From: Sinotaia quadrata
Lineage: Eukaryota; Mollusca; Gastropoda; Architaenioglossa; Viviparidae
Assembly (NCBI GenBank): GCA_028829895.1
Contig: CM054177.1
Span: forward strand, 41,139,564 to 41,203,563
Reading direction: 5' to 3'
Length of the DNA: 64,000 bases
The notes under the pieces were generated by a model. It did not search any database. It saw only the letters and a list, made by a program, of their open reading frames with translations, and was not told the DNA's origin. Position numbers and translations under genes: made by a program. This document shows positions 1-11,760 of the stretch, one piece after another; positions within the stretch are counted from its first letter, which is position 1, and each line of letters starts with the position of its first letter.

Positions 1-1033
1 CTTTTTACTATCTCTGTCTCAGTCTCAAAACTTTAAAATCGATAAGGACAGCTTATTTATTTTGCTTGTTTGCGTACTTTGCTTTGCGTTTTTGTATTTA
101 AATTGCTCTCCCCTGAAACATAAAAAAGGAAATGATAATAAGTATCTACAGGCATGCAAATCACTCTTGCAGACATTTACACGTCCAATCATGGTAGGCA
201 GTTGTGCTGTAGAGTGTATATAATCTCTAAAGTCAAGCATGTGTAAGCGCACAATTAACATCAGTGTCAGTTTTCATTTGAAGCTGGAAATGAATATTTG
301 AGAGCAATAGAGTAGAAGTTAAAAATAAAATAAAAAGAAACTGTGTCATCAAGAGATTTAGAGAGCTGTTCATGAACAGTCAATTACATCCATGCAGAGG
401 CCTGTTTACAGTGAAGCGAGACTAATTCGAGTGCGCTAGGTCGGATGATCGAACGGCTTCGTATTGGAATCCATTACTTATTAACGGCACGAGGGTGGTA
501 CGTCAAACATTATAACCTTCGAGATCGATGCTTTTTTGTTTTTCTTTCTCCCTCACTCTCCCTTTTCTTTCACCTGATATTGCTTCTTTTAAATTTTTAT
601 TAATTTCAATCAATGCCTCTGGTTCCATGAGAATATTTATTCTTAGATGAAAGTTCAACATCCTCAGGCCATTTATCAGTTGGATGCTTTCGTGTTTGCA
701 TGAATATGTTGTTGACTTCGATAACTTTAACAACAAGATGTAATCTTTTGATTTGAATCTAACCACAAAACCTTTCAACTTAAAATTCAACTCGCGTTAT
801 TGTTTCTCTGTTAAAATACACATTCAGTAGTGTACCTAAAGTAATAAAGGTGATCCAAAAGTAAGTATACAGTACTGATCGGATCATAGCATTTTATTTT
901 TATTCATTTATTTTTGCAGAATAATGATGGACAGTGCTTTTATCTCAGTTCATTAAATCAAATAAGAAATATGATAAACAATTATTTAAAAATATAATTT
1001 TAAACGATGCAATATGATCAACTTATATCATCG
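1..1033. other. Non-coding stretch, no recognised gene
   Basis: I see no recognisable gene, RNA or repeat here. A 95-codon frame on the minus strand (503-790) is open, but a second minus-strand frame is also open over much of the same bases, and the translation matches no family I recognise, so I do not call it. Confidence 0.5.
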
Positions 1034-1380
1034 CACGTACGGAGGTATTCATTAGGAACGTTTGAGCAGTGCAAATATGTCACACACGTACGGATGTATT
1101 TATAGGAACGTTTGAGCAGTGTAAATATGACACACTTACGGAGGTAATTATTAGGAACGTTTGAGCAGTGCAAATATGTCACACACGTACGGATGTATTT
1201 ATAGGAACGTTTGAGCAGTGTAAATATGACACACGTACGGAGGTAATTATTGGAACGTTTGATAAATGCAAATACGACACACGTACGGAGGTAATTATTG
1301 GGAACGTTTGAGCAGTGTAAATATGACACACGTACGGAGGTAATTATTAGGAACGTTTGATAAATGCAAATACGACACAC
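1034..1380. repeat. Minisatellite, 48-51 bp unit, about 7 copies
   Basis: The block containing GTACGGAGGTAATTATT and GGAACGTTTGAGCAGTG recurs about seven times at 48-51 bp spacing. Two sub-variants alternate: AGCAGTGTAAATATGACACAC and a shorter type ending ATAAATGCAAATACGACAC. This points to higher-order amplification of a dimer. The long minus-strand open frame over the array is a by-product of the repeat. Confidence 0.95.
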
Positions 1381-1869
1381 AAAAACAAACTATTGAAGAA
1401 ACTTACGCTCTGGCGTTCTATAAATAGACTGGATTAATTGGCATTACTTCTAAGAAAGCACAACATAATTTGCAAGAATTTTATCAGCTTCAAAGATTCA
1501 TTAGCTGCGACAAGATTTTAGCAAGGAGCTTGAAATGCAATGCTCTATGAGTCAAACCAGTATTAATGTGAGTTGAGGGTCTTCCGGTTGTACTGAGTTA
1601 ATCAGATTAGATGACGTCATTTAAAACCCGAGGCAACTATTGAACTATCGATAATGATTACATAGTGAAATGAATGTACGTCTTTTTAAATCTGTATTTA
1701 TAATCACGCTTTACAAACTTACTTTTTCCAACATCAGTGTCTTTCGCTGTTCAAACTCTGCCTGTGGAAAGGTTAGTAAAATGGTTATAGAGAAGAGCTG
1801 AACAATAACTGGTGTCCTATTTCATTTAAGAACAACAATTACTTTTATTAACATCCCATTCATATCATT
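1381..1869. other. Non-coding stretch, nothing recognised
   Basis: This is AT-rich single-copy sequence between the first minisatellite and the pyrimidine tract. I find no motif, repeat or convincing open frame. Confidence 0.5.
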
Positions 1870-2611
1870 CCTTTTTCCTTTTCTGTATTTCTTTATCTCC
1901 TTTGTGTCAGTCTGTCAAACTGACTGTCCCTCATTTTGACTCTATGATTTGTGTTCGACCTTTTGTTTGTCGTTCTCTCTTTCTCTAAATATACGTCATC
2001 TTTTACCTTTTCTATATGTCTATTTCGTCATAGTTGTCCTTAATCTTCATCTCGTCTCTGTTTCTAGTTCTCTCTTTCAATTTGTGTTCTTTATTCTCTG
2101 TCCGTGTTTCTTTTCTCTCTCTGTCTGCTCATCTTTCTCTCAGTCCGTGTCTCTCTCTGGTTCTCTCTCTCTGGTTTTCTCTCTCTCTGTCTTTCTCTCT
2201 TTGTCTCTGTCTCTTTTGAAATGGCCATGGGATAGGTAATAAGCATATTTGTTTTTCGTGTTCGCACCCTACTCCTACTGAAACTCTAGACCTCTCTGGC
2301 CTATCTATTTTACGTCCCTTCTCTTTCTAACCTCTTTATAGCCCTTTATCTTCTATCCTCATCTCTCTGGCCTATCTTTTTACTTACTTCTCCCCCCTCT
2401 GTAGCCATCTCTTAATTTCCCTTCTCACCCCCTCTAATCTGACTCTTTACATCCCTTCTCTCTCTTCATCTCTCTGGCCTATCTCTTTATTCCCTTCCCC
2501 CTCTCTGCATCTTTCTCTCTCTCTGGTCTGCATCTTTACTCCCTTCTCCCTCTCTCTATATCTCTCACTGCGTTTGTCTACGTCTTTCTGCTTTTATATC
2601 TCTCTCCTTCC

Positions 2612-2663
<52 letters not shown>

Positions 2664-2672
2664 TGTGTGTGT
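1870..2672. repeat. Pyrimidine-rich low-complexity tract ending in (CT)n(GT)n
   Basis: About 0.8 kb is almost entirely C and T on the plus strand. Degenerate blocks such as CTCTCTGGCCTATCT recur irregularly. It ends in a clean (CT)n run at about 2611-2660 followed by (GT)6. Open frames rich in Ser, Leu, Phe and Val across it are composition artefacts. Polypurine/polypyrimidine mirror tracts of this kind can form triplex DNA; that is inference. Confidence 0.9.
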
Positions 2673-4166
2673 ATCTGTGTAAGTGCGTGAATGTGTTTCA
2701 ACTCAATTTTTCTAGTTACATTTCCTGTATTTATGTTGTTAACAGCGGCATCAAATCCATATGTGTCAAACGCATTTGGAATACCTATAACTCAAGGGAT
2801 TTTTTATATTATATTTATATTATATTTTATATTAAATTATATTCATGTTTGAAAGTATTACATTGAAACCATAAAACAAAATTCACGGATGTTTTCTGAA
2901 AGAAGTAGATCAGTGTAGATGCATTAGTTTTACTCGGACAAACATGTCAAATCAAAACGCATCAGCACTGACTAATCACCTTAGTCTTTATCTGGTGTAT
3001 CGCTTGCTTTTTGCTTTCACTCACCCTCTTGTAATCTCCTTTGCGTCTTGGATGCGTCAGGCTGCAACAGCAGGTAGAAGCCATCACCACGCGTCAGCAC
3101 AAGAAATCTTGAAAGGATCCACCTTCGTTTATTTTTTTCCCCTACTCGGAAGCGAGGACTAAGTGCATACGTTATGACATTTGGTGCGTTCACGCGTACA
3201 ACTAAAAGGATCAAGATTGTTATGAAAGTGCCTTGCATGCAGGTTTGGGCGAAACAGAGCGTGTCAAGTTTGAAGATGTCGACCCAGACCATACCATACA
3301 TGTCCGTGTTTTAACGGGGGAGATTTAGCGACTATCCCACCTCACCAAATCCCCCCCTCCCACGCACACGCACTTCATGTGGCCGAAGTGCTTCTTAGTA
3401 TGAAAGACCGCTCGACTATCAGTTTCATGAGCCTGTGCCCTTAGAAAGATGCTTTCAGATTTAAATATCGATAAAGCAATATAAGTCAATAAGGCGAAAG
3501 AAGTGAAGTGTCTTGATTGAAGGCAAATAATATTTGAACGGAAGGCGTACTTCATTGGTGATGTTTAACCCGATGAGAAGAGACGTGCTGGCATGGAGTC
3601 TAAAAGCATTATAATGGTACCAGTCTCTATAGTACTATAAAATCCTTTGCTCTTCTGCGATTTCTCAAACTCCATGCCTCACACTATTTTTTTTTTTTAA
3701 TGAGGAAAACGTAGAAGAGTTTCCTGTCAATCAGATCTGAATGTCTTCAGAAATGACTGTAGAGATAGTGATTTATTTCTCTTGTAATTGTCAGTATATT
3801 TTTTAACATATCCTTTTGTAAAGCGTAACATGCCTTATCTAATGAATCCATTTTTCAAATTATTAATTAATTAATTAGATACATATCAAATGTTTCATTA
3901 ATAATTTTAAACTTTGTTTTAAACAATATTTCATCTTTTATCTGTTAGAAGATTATGCATTACCAAAAGTGAAAAGTTGTATAATGTATTAAGATTGTTT
4001 TTGTGGCTGCACAGATGACCATAATGTGTGGTGTTTTAGTGCGTAGTTTATCTGCTTGGTCGTGGTAGTTCTAGCATTCTTAGCCATGCTAAATGTACAG
4101 CACTAACTACCGTTTGGCTAAACATAAGAAGAATACTAACTTCTGTCTCTCTTGCTATATTTTTTG
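2673..4166. other. Non-coding stretch, no recognised gene
   Basis: Frames at 2944-3162 (plus) and 3017-3301 (minus) overlap each other in slightly GC-richer sequence. Neither has a recognisable domain. The remainder is AT-rich with an (ATTA)n patch near 3860-3880. I see no gene that can be supported. Confidence 0.45.
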
Positions 4167-4209
4167 TAGATAGATAGATAGATAGATACTATATATCTAA
4201 AGATAGATT

Positions 4210-4244
<35 letters not shown>
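4167..4244. repeat. Interrupted (GATA)n microsatellite
   Basis: There are two runs of GATA/TAGA units, separated by an interrupted segment around 4187-4210. Confidence 0.97.
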
Positions 4245-4297
4245 TAATTTCTTAACATAAAGTGTACTTTCGCTGTAACCCTCTCCCTGGTCAGATG

Positions 4298-4330
4298 CAA
4301 ACAAACAAACAAACAAACAAACAAACAAAA
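4298..4330. repeat. (CAAA)n microsatellite
   Basis: Roughly eight CAAA units in perfect tandem, with a ragged A-rich right edge. Confidence 0.97.
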
Positions 4331-5120
4331 AGCAAAAACAAAACAAGCGCGTTTTAGACTTACATAATTTTACATGTGAGGTTGCTTACGTTTGATATTA
4401 TTGCTGGGGTGTATATCAATGCATGTAGTTGTTTGTGCATGTGTTTGTGTGTTCGCGCTGATATTATGACCGGTTTGTATATAATTTTATACATACGACA
4501 GTTGCCTCCGTGGTCAAGCCTATAATTTGATCTACCCACACCAACCCATTTATTTTTTCTTTCTTGGTTTTGAGTGACTTCACATAATGAAAGGAAAATA
4601 AACCGTATGTGGTTGACACGAAACATATATTTGTGCAACACTACTGCTCTGGCTGCTCTCATACCCAGTTGACTGAGTCAATGATACAAAGCAGCTTGGG
4701 AAACTGTATGCCAGAAATCTCTTATCAATGTCATTGTAAGTCGTTGTTATCAAGATGGCAGGAAAACAATTAGCGAGCTTTGGCCAAGCACTTTGGTCTG
4801 TCAGCCAATCTGGTATTGCATCAACTTGACGATGCAAGGGTTTAAAAAAAAAGAGAAGGAACTAGTTTGAAAGGAAAAGTTGGACAAGTGCGATCTCTCT
4901 CTCTCTGTTGAACAAACTGATAACGCTTGACTGCTGGCAGGTAGTATGTGGGTATTCTCAAAACGCCTGCTTACGGTTGATAAGGTGTTTATTTGTGCTG
5001 TTGAAAGGATTTTTTTTTCCTAGAGGAAATGGTTTGTACGTCAAATGTTTATAAATCTCTGGTTATTGCAATCGTTTATGATGATAATACTACAAACGTT
5101 ACGACGTGCATTATGTCTAC
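4331..5120. other. Non-coding stretch, nothing recognised
   Basis: Two overlapping minus-strand frames (4360-4662 and 4580-4837) are open, but I recognise no domain in either. A short (CT)n lies near 4892-4906. Confidence 0.4.
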
Positions 5121-5236
5121 TGTGTCATTAATCATTGTTCCCTTGCTACACTGTCATTAATCATTGTTCCCTTGCTACACTGTCATTAATCATTGTTCCC
5201 TTGCTACACTGTCATTAATCATTGTTCCCTTGCTAC
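5121..5236. repeat. Minisatellite, 29 bp unit, 4 copies
   Basis: Four near-identical 29 bp units containing TCATTAATCATTGTTCCC and CTTGCTACAC. Unit starts are at 5121, 5150, 5179 and 5208. Only the first carries a base difference, so the array is young. Confidence 0.98.
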
Positions 5237-6398
5237 ACTCTTTGTAGATGATTTTATAATTATTTTCCAATATATATATGTAAGAAATAGAGTCTTCAGT
5301 TTCATTGATGACTGATGCTTTGCTATAAATAGTTAACTACAGTTAGATGTCACATGAATCCTTCAACGATAAAAGTGTCTGTTGCTTGTTTCACCCTACT
5401 GCAAACATCAGTGGTAATTGTACTCGTTAGAAGGATTAATATACGCTATAAATCATTAACTACGCTACTGAGCTAGACACATTCCTTCATTGCTAAGAGG
5501 CGTCCGTTGATTGTTCTGCACTGCTTGTAGTACGTCCATACTGCGTGGTCCACTGCTTTGTGCCTGCCCACTGGACAGAAAAATGAAATCTGATATCTTC
5601 ACTGGCTCGCACTGTCTGGCTCTCAGCATCAACAAGGAGCAGCGAGCACCGTCTTTATGTAAGGTGAAGGTTCTGCAAGTATGTCATCATACGCCCGCAG
5701 ACGACAGACGGACATGTGCAGGTTCGGAACTGTCTGAAATCAACAACAGGACTCTTCGAGAGTACTAAGCCGCCTGGACAAGAGCGGCTAGTGGCTAAGA
5801 ATAATGTGATTTCATTGAGCGTATGAAACTGAGTCTCGTCTGTAACCATAATATTAATCTAGAAACTATTTATCTGGAATAGGATCCAAAAGGAGTTAAG
5901 CTTAGCATCTCAGCAATGGTTTAGCCACAGATTTAGGTCTTCGATATGTAGTTCTCTTATGACTTACGTCCTTAGCTCTCTCCTTCCGTCCACAAAGCCA
6001 GATGTGTCTTACTTTGTTTGCTGCTATCAATAAAACCAGAGACAATCGGTTTTCAGCACTTAGCTTTCAAAATCGAAAATATGGTTACGAAACAATCCTG
6101 TGTCATTGTTCATAAGTTGAAATTTAGCGCAGATTTTAGTATGATCTTTTAAAAAAAAACTATGTGATGATGAATTTATTTATTGAGCTGTACATGCAGT
6201 TATATTTATGAACTGACTGAGCTGTACATGTGTAGGAATATGAAAGTTTGTTAAAGTAGTCACACAGATGTAAGAATAAACATTCGGCGTGTATTAAGTT
6301 TGTTTATAACATTTGCTCGTTGCTTCATAGTAACTTGTTTCTAATTAAATGTGTTTTTCGTAGCCATTGACTAGAGACCACTATCGATAAATATTTTG
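5237..6398. other. Non-coding stretch, no recognised gene
   Basis: A GC-richer patch at about 5500-5800 holds an 85-codon plus-strand frame (5511-5768) and an overlapping minus-strand frame. No domain or splice context is convincing. The rest is AT-rich. Confidence 0.4.
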
Positions 6399-6530
6399 TT
6401 GGAGATTGCCAAGTGACAACACGTCCTCATGTTGGAGATTGCCAAGTGACAATACGTCCTCATGTTGGAGATTGCCAAGTGACAACACGTCCTCATGTTG
6501 GAGATTGCCAAGTGACAAAACGTCATCATG
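6399..6530. repeat. Minisatellite, 33 bp unit, 4 copies
   Basis: Unit starts fall at 6399, 6432, 6465 and 6498, each beginning TTGGAGATTGCCAAGTGAC. Because 33 is a multiple of three, the plus strand reads an 11-residue repeat (CWRLPSD core), which gives an apparent small protein. I see no other evidence that it is coding. Confidence 0.98.
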
Positions 6531-6728
6531 TGTACGCCCTCTCCTTACCACTACACGTGCAAACTTGATCGAATTCTGGATGAATTATCCACGTCTACAA
6601 CATTTACATTCAAGTCATTCCTTTACAGTAGAGGAAAAGGTGTTAGGGGAACGCGTGAATTGGGTGGGGGTGGGGGCGAATAATCCTTTTTAGAAATAAA
6701 TACTTTTCCGTTGCTATATACTTGTCTT

Positions 6729-6936
6729 TACGTCGTCACCAGTTTTCCATGTCGTCAACGACATGCGTATTTTATATTTTTACGTCGTCACCAGTTTGTC
6801 ATGTCGTTAATGACATGCGTATTTTATATTTTTACGTCGTCACCAGTTTTCCATGTCATTAATGACATGCGTATTTTATATTTTTACGTCGTCACTTGTT
6901 TTCCATGTTATTATTGTCATTCGTATTATATTTTTC
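6729..6936. repeat. Minisatellite, 52 bp unit, 4 copies, palindromic core
   Basis: Units start at 6729, 6781, 6833 and 6885 with TACGTCGTCACCAGTTTT. Each contains a version of the 18 bp inverted repeat CATGTCATTAATGACATG. It is a perfect palindrome in the third unit and degraded in the fourth. Confidence 0.96.
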
Positions 6937-7402
6937 TATTTCATAATTGCAAAGCCGTTTTTATTACTTCCCAGTTACCTGAATCACATGCCAACTCTTG
7001 AGCTCCAAAAGTGTGTGTGCGTGTAGGGATGGGTGGAATTCATGAAATGACGTCATTCTTTCCGTCGTGGCATATTTATGTGCAAATGTTTGTTGGTTAT
7101 GAAATGTCGTTTACTTCAGATTTCGCCTCACTCTGCCTGTTTATGTTGATTTACATAAAGATGAACGATTCTAGGAAGAGATTTCTTCTGGACACAAATA
7201 AAGTACCATGGGCTGATTAAGCAAATAAAGATGTTTTGGAAGGTGAGTATTATTGCGCGCGCGCGAAAGACTTTTGGTTTCTTAGTCTCCAAAAAGCACG
7301 AGATCTGCATTATCGTCTGAAGTGAGGTGCATGAACACACTCAACGCAGCATCTTGAGGTAGGGAGCGGTTGAATGACGCACGAAAATGTTGTGTTCATT
7401 CC
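6937..7402. other. Non-coding stretch, nothing recognised
   Basis: No recognisable gene. A short alternating GC tract (GCGCGCGCGC) occurs near 7255-7264. Open frames at 7011-7220 (plus) and 7128-7340 (minus) overlap and carry no recognised domain. Confidence 0.4.
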
Positions 7403-7546
7403 GTGTCGAGATTAAACAATAGTCTCTTGACTAGGGATATAGCTCTGAGATTCAGACTTCCGCTAGTTGTGGAATATTAACTGTCGGGATTAAGCAACAG
7501 TCTCTTGACTAGGGATCTAGCTCTGAGATTCAGACTGCTGCTAGTT
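7403..7546. repeat. Tandem duplication, 78 bp unit, 2 copies
   Basis: TGTCGRGATTAARCAAYAGTC begins at 7404 and again at 7482. Both copies contain TCTTGACTAGGGAT and GCTCTGAGATTCAGACT. The copies differ by scattered substitutions. Confidence 0.93.
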
Positions 7547-7773
7547 AAGTGAGTGAATTAAATTGCTTTTGCTTTAAACGTTCATTGGTTTACAGAAGGA
7601 TGCTGAGGAGTGGTGATGAAATTCTTCTGGTCAGGAAGCAAAAGGAGCGACCACCATAGCCCTCATCTGTTGTCATCATTAATGATACATGCAATACTTT
7701 GTAATTTTTCAAGCATAATTTTAAAACTATGTCGATTTCTGGATGCCTTTTATCTACCAATACATGGTAAAGT

Positions 7774-7803
7774 ACGGCAAATTACGGTAAATTACGGCAA
7801 ATT
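7774..7803. repeat. 10 bp tandem repeat, 3 copies
   Basis: ACGGYAAATT is repeated three times without interruption. Confidence 0.9.
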
Positions 7804-8079
7804 CTTCTTGTCATCAAATGTATTGTAGTAACTCTGCTGCGATTTGAGTCAATATACAATCGTCGACATAACAAATTGTCATGTGTAATTCTTGAAATTG
7901 ATAGGCATTGGAACCAACGATAAATTAAATCTATAAATTAAACATATAACTTGAACTTTGTCGGGATTATATTTTGCGCGTGACTTCTCGCGAATGCAGA
8001 GTCATCATTTTATGTAATCTGTTAGTCGATGGATTATCCAATCAGTACGCTCAATCAGCCTCTCATACGATCAGTTTTC

Positions 8080-8480
8080 AGGTACAGAAACCGTTCCAAA
8101 AGCCCTTAGAACCCCACGCCTTAGTAATTCATTCACTCTGTCCACCTAGCAAACGAAATCGCCCAGCCCCAGAAAATCCCAACAAGCGCACCGCGTTAGC
8201 ACGACTGTCCTTCACAACAACGGAAACAGCACGTTACATACAAACAAGAAGAGAGCTGTGCGACTTCGACGACACTATCTCATTCAGTCAAAGAGTTCAA
8301 CACCCATATACGTCATTGAACTGCGTTTCGGTCAGCTTTTTATATCCGCGCCTGTGGATGAGTCTCCGAGGACTCCCGATATCCCCGCGAAATAGCGACC
8401 TGATCGCGACTGGGCACGCCTTAGAAATATTCGTTCATTAGGACCCCGAGATCAGCTCAAGACGAAACGGTCCCCCCGGG
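8080..8480. other. GC-richer island with TATA-like motif and hairpin; possible mobile-element promoter
   Basis: This segment is visibly GC-richer than its flanks. At 8310-8350 it has a CRE-like ACGTCATT and, about 30 bp on, the TATA-like TTTTTATATCCGCGCC. Immediately downstream is an inverted repeat (GAGTC, loop TCCGAG, GACTC). Further on, GGACC and GGTCC flank GACGAAAC. A 155-codon frame lacking an upstream ATG (7974-8441) is open across it, with an acceptor-like TTTTCAG near 8080, but no domain is recognised. It could be the terminal promoter region of a retroelement, a promoter, or chance. Confidence 0.3.
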
Positions 8481-9465
8481 TAGCATCAATGTCTTCGGCT
8501 GTTCTGACGTGAATGCTGATGAAGCATTCTCAGTAATGGTGTAAAGCAGTACACGAAGGGCGTGCAAGAAAGAGAAGGGAAGGAGGGTCTGTTATTATCT
8601 ACAAAATTCATCTGAAGGTCATTCTGGTACGCGATTGTCTGCGCACTTTTAACCTCATTTTGGATACCACAGAAAATACACGACTGTGTACAATTATTTA
8701 TTTCAGCGTGAATGTCTACGCGCTGCATACATATATGTATTGTGCTGAAGTTGGCATGGATGTCTAGAGGGGGTCATCTTCATTTCATTTTTGTTATTTT
8801 TTTTTAACCCGATTTTCTACGAGTCGAACTGTCACTCTTAACCATTTCAATTTCCCTAGATATCTGTGTGGAAACACCCCAATCTAAGACATTACTTTTT
8901 CAAGAAAATATAGGACTGGAATGAATGAAATCGCGCACTCCAATAACACAGATTTTGCGAAACTCTAAATAAGTTCATATTGATTTGTTGATTCTAATTG
9001 AATACAATATTTTTGCAAGCCGATATCACAATGTCCATATACATTTTGTTTTAATATTGTCCATATGTCTTTAAGTGTAGAAGTCTAGTTCAATTTGCTT
9101 TTAACTCCGTGGATGACCTGCGAGTGGATATGGGTACAGTACATTTCAATCTGCTTAGGCTTTGACGTCATCAACTGAGGGTGTCCATTATTGATATGTT
9201 GATCCCATCTGGATGCCCATGCAAGTAGACAAATACATGGTCTATGCCATTTACAGATGTACAGTTCCTGTGCTATGTGTTTAGTCCATTGAAGCGTGTT
9301 CAGTAGACTGCAGCACTGCACTGTTCTCATGTGCACATGTTTCTTTGAGTGGGCTCTGAATCATTGGCAATTTTTATCGACATGCTACAAATTGGCCTGC
9401 GTTCCTGAGTATTGTAACCGGAATGAAATCGATGCCTGTCTATTTCAATTTGAAGCCGAACGGTT
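8481..9465. other. Non-coding stretch, nothing recognised
   Basis: AT-rich sequence. Minus-strand frames at 8486-8728 and 9085-9336 carry no recognisable domain. No repeat seen. Confidence 0.4.
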
Positions 9466-9466
9466 C

Positions 9467-9517
9467 GGGGGAAGGGGGGGGGGGGCAACGAAAAGAGTAA
9501 GAGATGGGGGGGGGGCA
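9467..9517. repeat. G-rich runs (potential quadruplex)
   Basis: Runs of four to twelve G residues are spaced within about 50 bp on the plus strand, which meets the simple G-quadruplex pattern. Function is not implied. Confidence 0.7.
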
Positions 9518-9734
9518 GTGTAAACGCTCATGAAAGGTGGGAAGGAAATGCTATTTAAGGCATGACGACAGATGCGCATGCACGCGGCTAGCGCTCAGTT
9601 CAATTTCGAATCGTTACATCATCAAATCGGCCAGTACTGTGACGTCAATTGTCTTTTGTAGCACTTGTGATGACGTTCATACGAGAGAAGACTGGGTTGT
9701 TCCAGAGCTCGAAAATGCGAAAACAGAAATGTCA

Positions 9735-9990
9735 TCGATAGTATTTTGACACGCGTCATAATTTGTGAGCAGAAATGTCAACACTATTATTGTGATCGTG
9801 TCAAAATGTGTGAGCAGTCTTACACAGAATTGTCAACAGTATTATTGTGATCGTGTCAAAATGTGTGAGCAGTCTTACACAGAATTGTCAACAGTATTAT
9901 TGCGATCGTGTCAAAATGTTTGAGAAATCGTAGTTAGAAATGTCAATAACAGTATTTCGATATGTTTCAAAATTAGCGAGCTGCCTTAGA
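9735..9990. repeat. Minisatellite, 55 bp unit, about 4-5 copies, degenerate at edges
   Basis: The central copies begin TGTGATCGTGTCAAAATG at 9791 and 9846 and contain GAGCAGTCTTACACAGAATT. Outer copies on both sides are shorter and diverged, as expected of an array with a homogenised core. Confidence 0.93.
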
Positions 9991-10192
9991 TAAAAAGTTT
10001 CTAGATGAGAGTCATAGATTGTAAACAGTCTTGGAAATGTCAACATCCTTTATTTTGATGGTGTCAAAACTGTAGCAGTGAAAACGTATGCTAACGTTAA
10101 ATCTCTCCCCTTTCGTAAATGTAATATATATTTCTTCCAAAAATAATTTAAAGTATCACTATAAAAAGTGTACATTCATGTGTTTGCAAGAT

Positions 10193-10362
10193 CGTAATTA
10201 TTTCGTAATTAATGAACATAGGATGATCCTTTATCCCTGCATATGTTAGTATGAGCGTAATTCTTTCATAATTAATGAACATAGGATGATCTTTTATCCG
10301 TGCATGTGTTAGTATGAGCGTAATTATTTCATAATTAATGTACATGGGATGATCTTTTATTC
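10193..10362. repeat. Minisatellite, 63 bp unit, 3 copies
   Basis: CGTAATTATTTCATAATTAAT begins at 10193, 10256 and 10319. Each unit also contains ACATAGGATGATC and GTTAGTATGAG, with minor changes. Confidence 0.95.
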
Positions 10363-10384
10363 GTTTGTTACGTCTCACAATGTT

Positions 10385-10499
10385 TCGAAGTCTCCCTCTT
10401 TGTCTATTCCTCTTCCTAACTTTCTCTCTTTTTATTTTCATCTTTTTCTCTCCCTCCTTTTCACTTCTCTCTCTTTCATTCACACACACACACACACAC

Positions 10500-10566
<67 letters not shown>
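10385..10566. repeat. Pyrimidine tract followed by (CA)n
   Basis: A CT-rich region runs into a (CA)n dinucleotide repeat at about 10481-10566 with a single CG interruption. His/Thr and Cys/Val open frames on the two strands are artefacts of the repeat. Confidence 0.97.
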
Positions 10567-10568
<2 letters not shown>

Positions 10569-11280
10569 GTTCTCGTGACACCAGGCAATTACAGCCTGGG
10601 AATGGATGCATGAATCAAGATCGTGAATATCTCAACATAGGACATAAAATTAATTTGATGGTCTCCTTAACAACATACAGGTGTTTCTGCTATACGGGAT
10701 TAAAACTACAACCTGTCTTTAGTTACTGAAAATGATTCGAGGGCATACCCTCATACGTAGACTACACAGGAACGTGTGCAATAAACACACGAATAAACAG
10801 CACAAACTTTAACAGTTATGTACGAACTGACACGAAGGAGACAAGGCGTGGATATACTAAAAATAATGTGCATACTTCTCATTCTCATTTTTTATTTCAA
10901 CACTTTATTAAATGGTGATATTCAAAGCAGTAACCTCGCTCATGATCTCGTGAATAGTCCTCTTTTTGTGACTACGAATTCTTTATCACAACTTGATAGT
11001 ATTTATTTTCATGTCGTTCATATTTCTCAACATATCTTGATAGCTCTCTGTGTAGATGTGCAATCACTCTAATAAAAAATATAAACACTTTCCACAATGC
11101 CACTCATGCTAAAAGAATAAGGAATCGTTTAACTCACAGGTGTGTGCAGTCATGCATGCATACATGTTTCATCCTGCAGAAATAAAATCACAATAGATAA
11201 TTCACAGTCTAATGCACGCAGCAGCATAAATAAATTAATGTTATTATTTACATTTTCTTTCAATGTATTTGGGATATTAT
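10567..11280. other. Non-coding stretch, nothing recognised
   Basis: AT-rich sequence without a supported gene. An 84-codon plus-strand frame (10818-11072) has no recognisable domain. Confidence 0.4.
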
Positions 11281-11288
11281 GTTTTGTT

Positions 11289-11466
11289 CTTCTCTCTCTC
11301 TCACTCTCTCTCTCTCTCTCTCTCTGCTTTCTGTTTGTCTGTTTCAGTCAGTGTCTGTTTCTCTTATCCATATTTGTCTCTCTATGTCTGTGTTTCAGTC
11401 TTCTTCTCTTTCTTTGATTTTGCTCTTGCTCTTTACTTGTCGATGTGTGTCTCTCTGTCCCCGACC
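11289..11466. repeat. (CT)n and pyrimidine-rich low complexity
   Basis: A (CT)n run at about 11289-11325 grades into degenerate CT-rich sequence. Several overlapping Ser/Leu/Cys-rich frames are artefacts. Confidence 0.9.
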
Positions 11467-11760
11467 GTCTGTATATCTGTCTGCCTTTCTCTACTTCTCT
11501 GAGCCGGTCTGTATATCTGTCTGCCTTTCTCTACTTCTCTGAGCCGGTCTGTATATCTGTCAGCCTTTCTCTACTTCTCTGAGCCAGTCTGTATATCTGT
11601 CTGCCTTTCTCTACTTCTATGAGCCAGTGTGCATATACTCGTCTGTCTTGCTCTACTTCTCGGACTCATTATGTATATTTGTTTACCTTTACCTCTCTGA
11701 GTCAGTCTGTATATCTGTCTGCCTTTCTCTATTTCTCTCTGTCAGTCTCTGCTTCTGGAA
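11467..11760. repeat. Minisatellite, 40 bp unit, about 4 good copies plus degenerate ones
   Basis: GTCTGTATATCTGTCTGCC starts at 11467, 11507, 11547 and 11587 and each unit continues TTTCTCTACTTCTCTGAGCC. Diverged relatives continue to about 11760. The unit is pyrimidine-rich like its flanks, so it probably arose from that tract. Confidence 0.95.

Noticed and set aside
1018..1380. 120-codon minus-strand frame
   Set aside because: It lies entirely on a 48-51 bp minisatellite and alternates sequence with the unit variants.
7974..8441. 155-codon frame as a gene
   Set aside because: No ATG near its start, no recognised domain, and the segment has promoter-like and hairpin motifs instead; listed as an island of unknown nature.
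8330..8460. Functional hammerhead ribozyme
   Set aside because: The conserved CTGATGA and GAAA core strands are not both present around the GAGTC/GACTC stem, and the GGACC/GGTCC pair encloses too few bases for a type III fold. Kept only as a possible decayed remnant.
10483..10566. His/Thr-rich and Cys/Val-rich proteins
   Set aside because: Direct translations of (CA)n and (GT)n; the same reasoning removes similar frames at 40010, 54668, 56583 and 51650.
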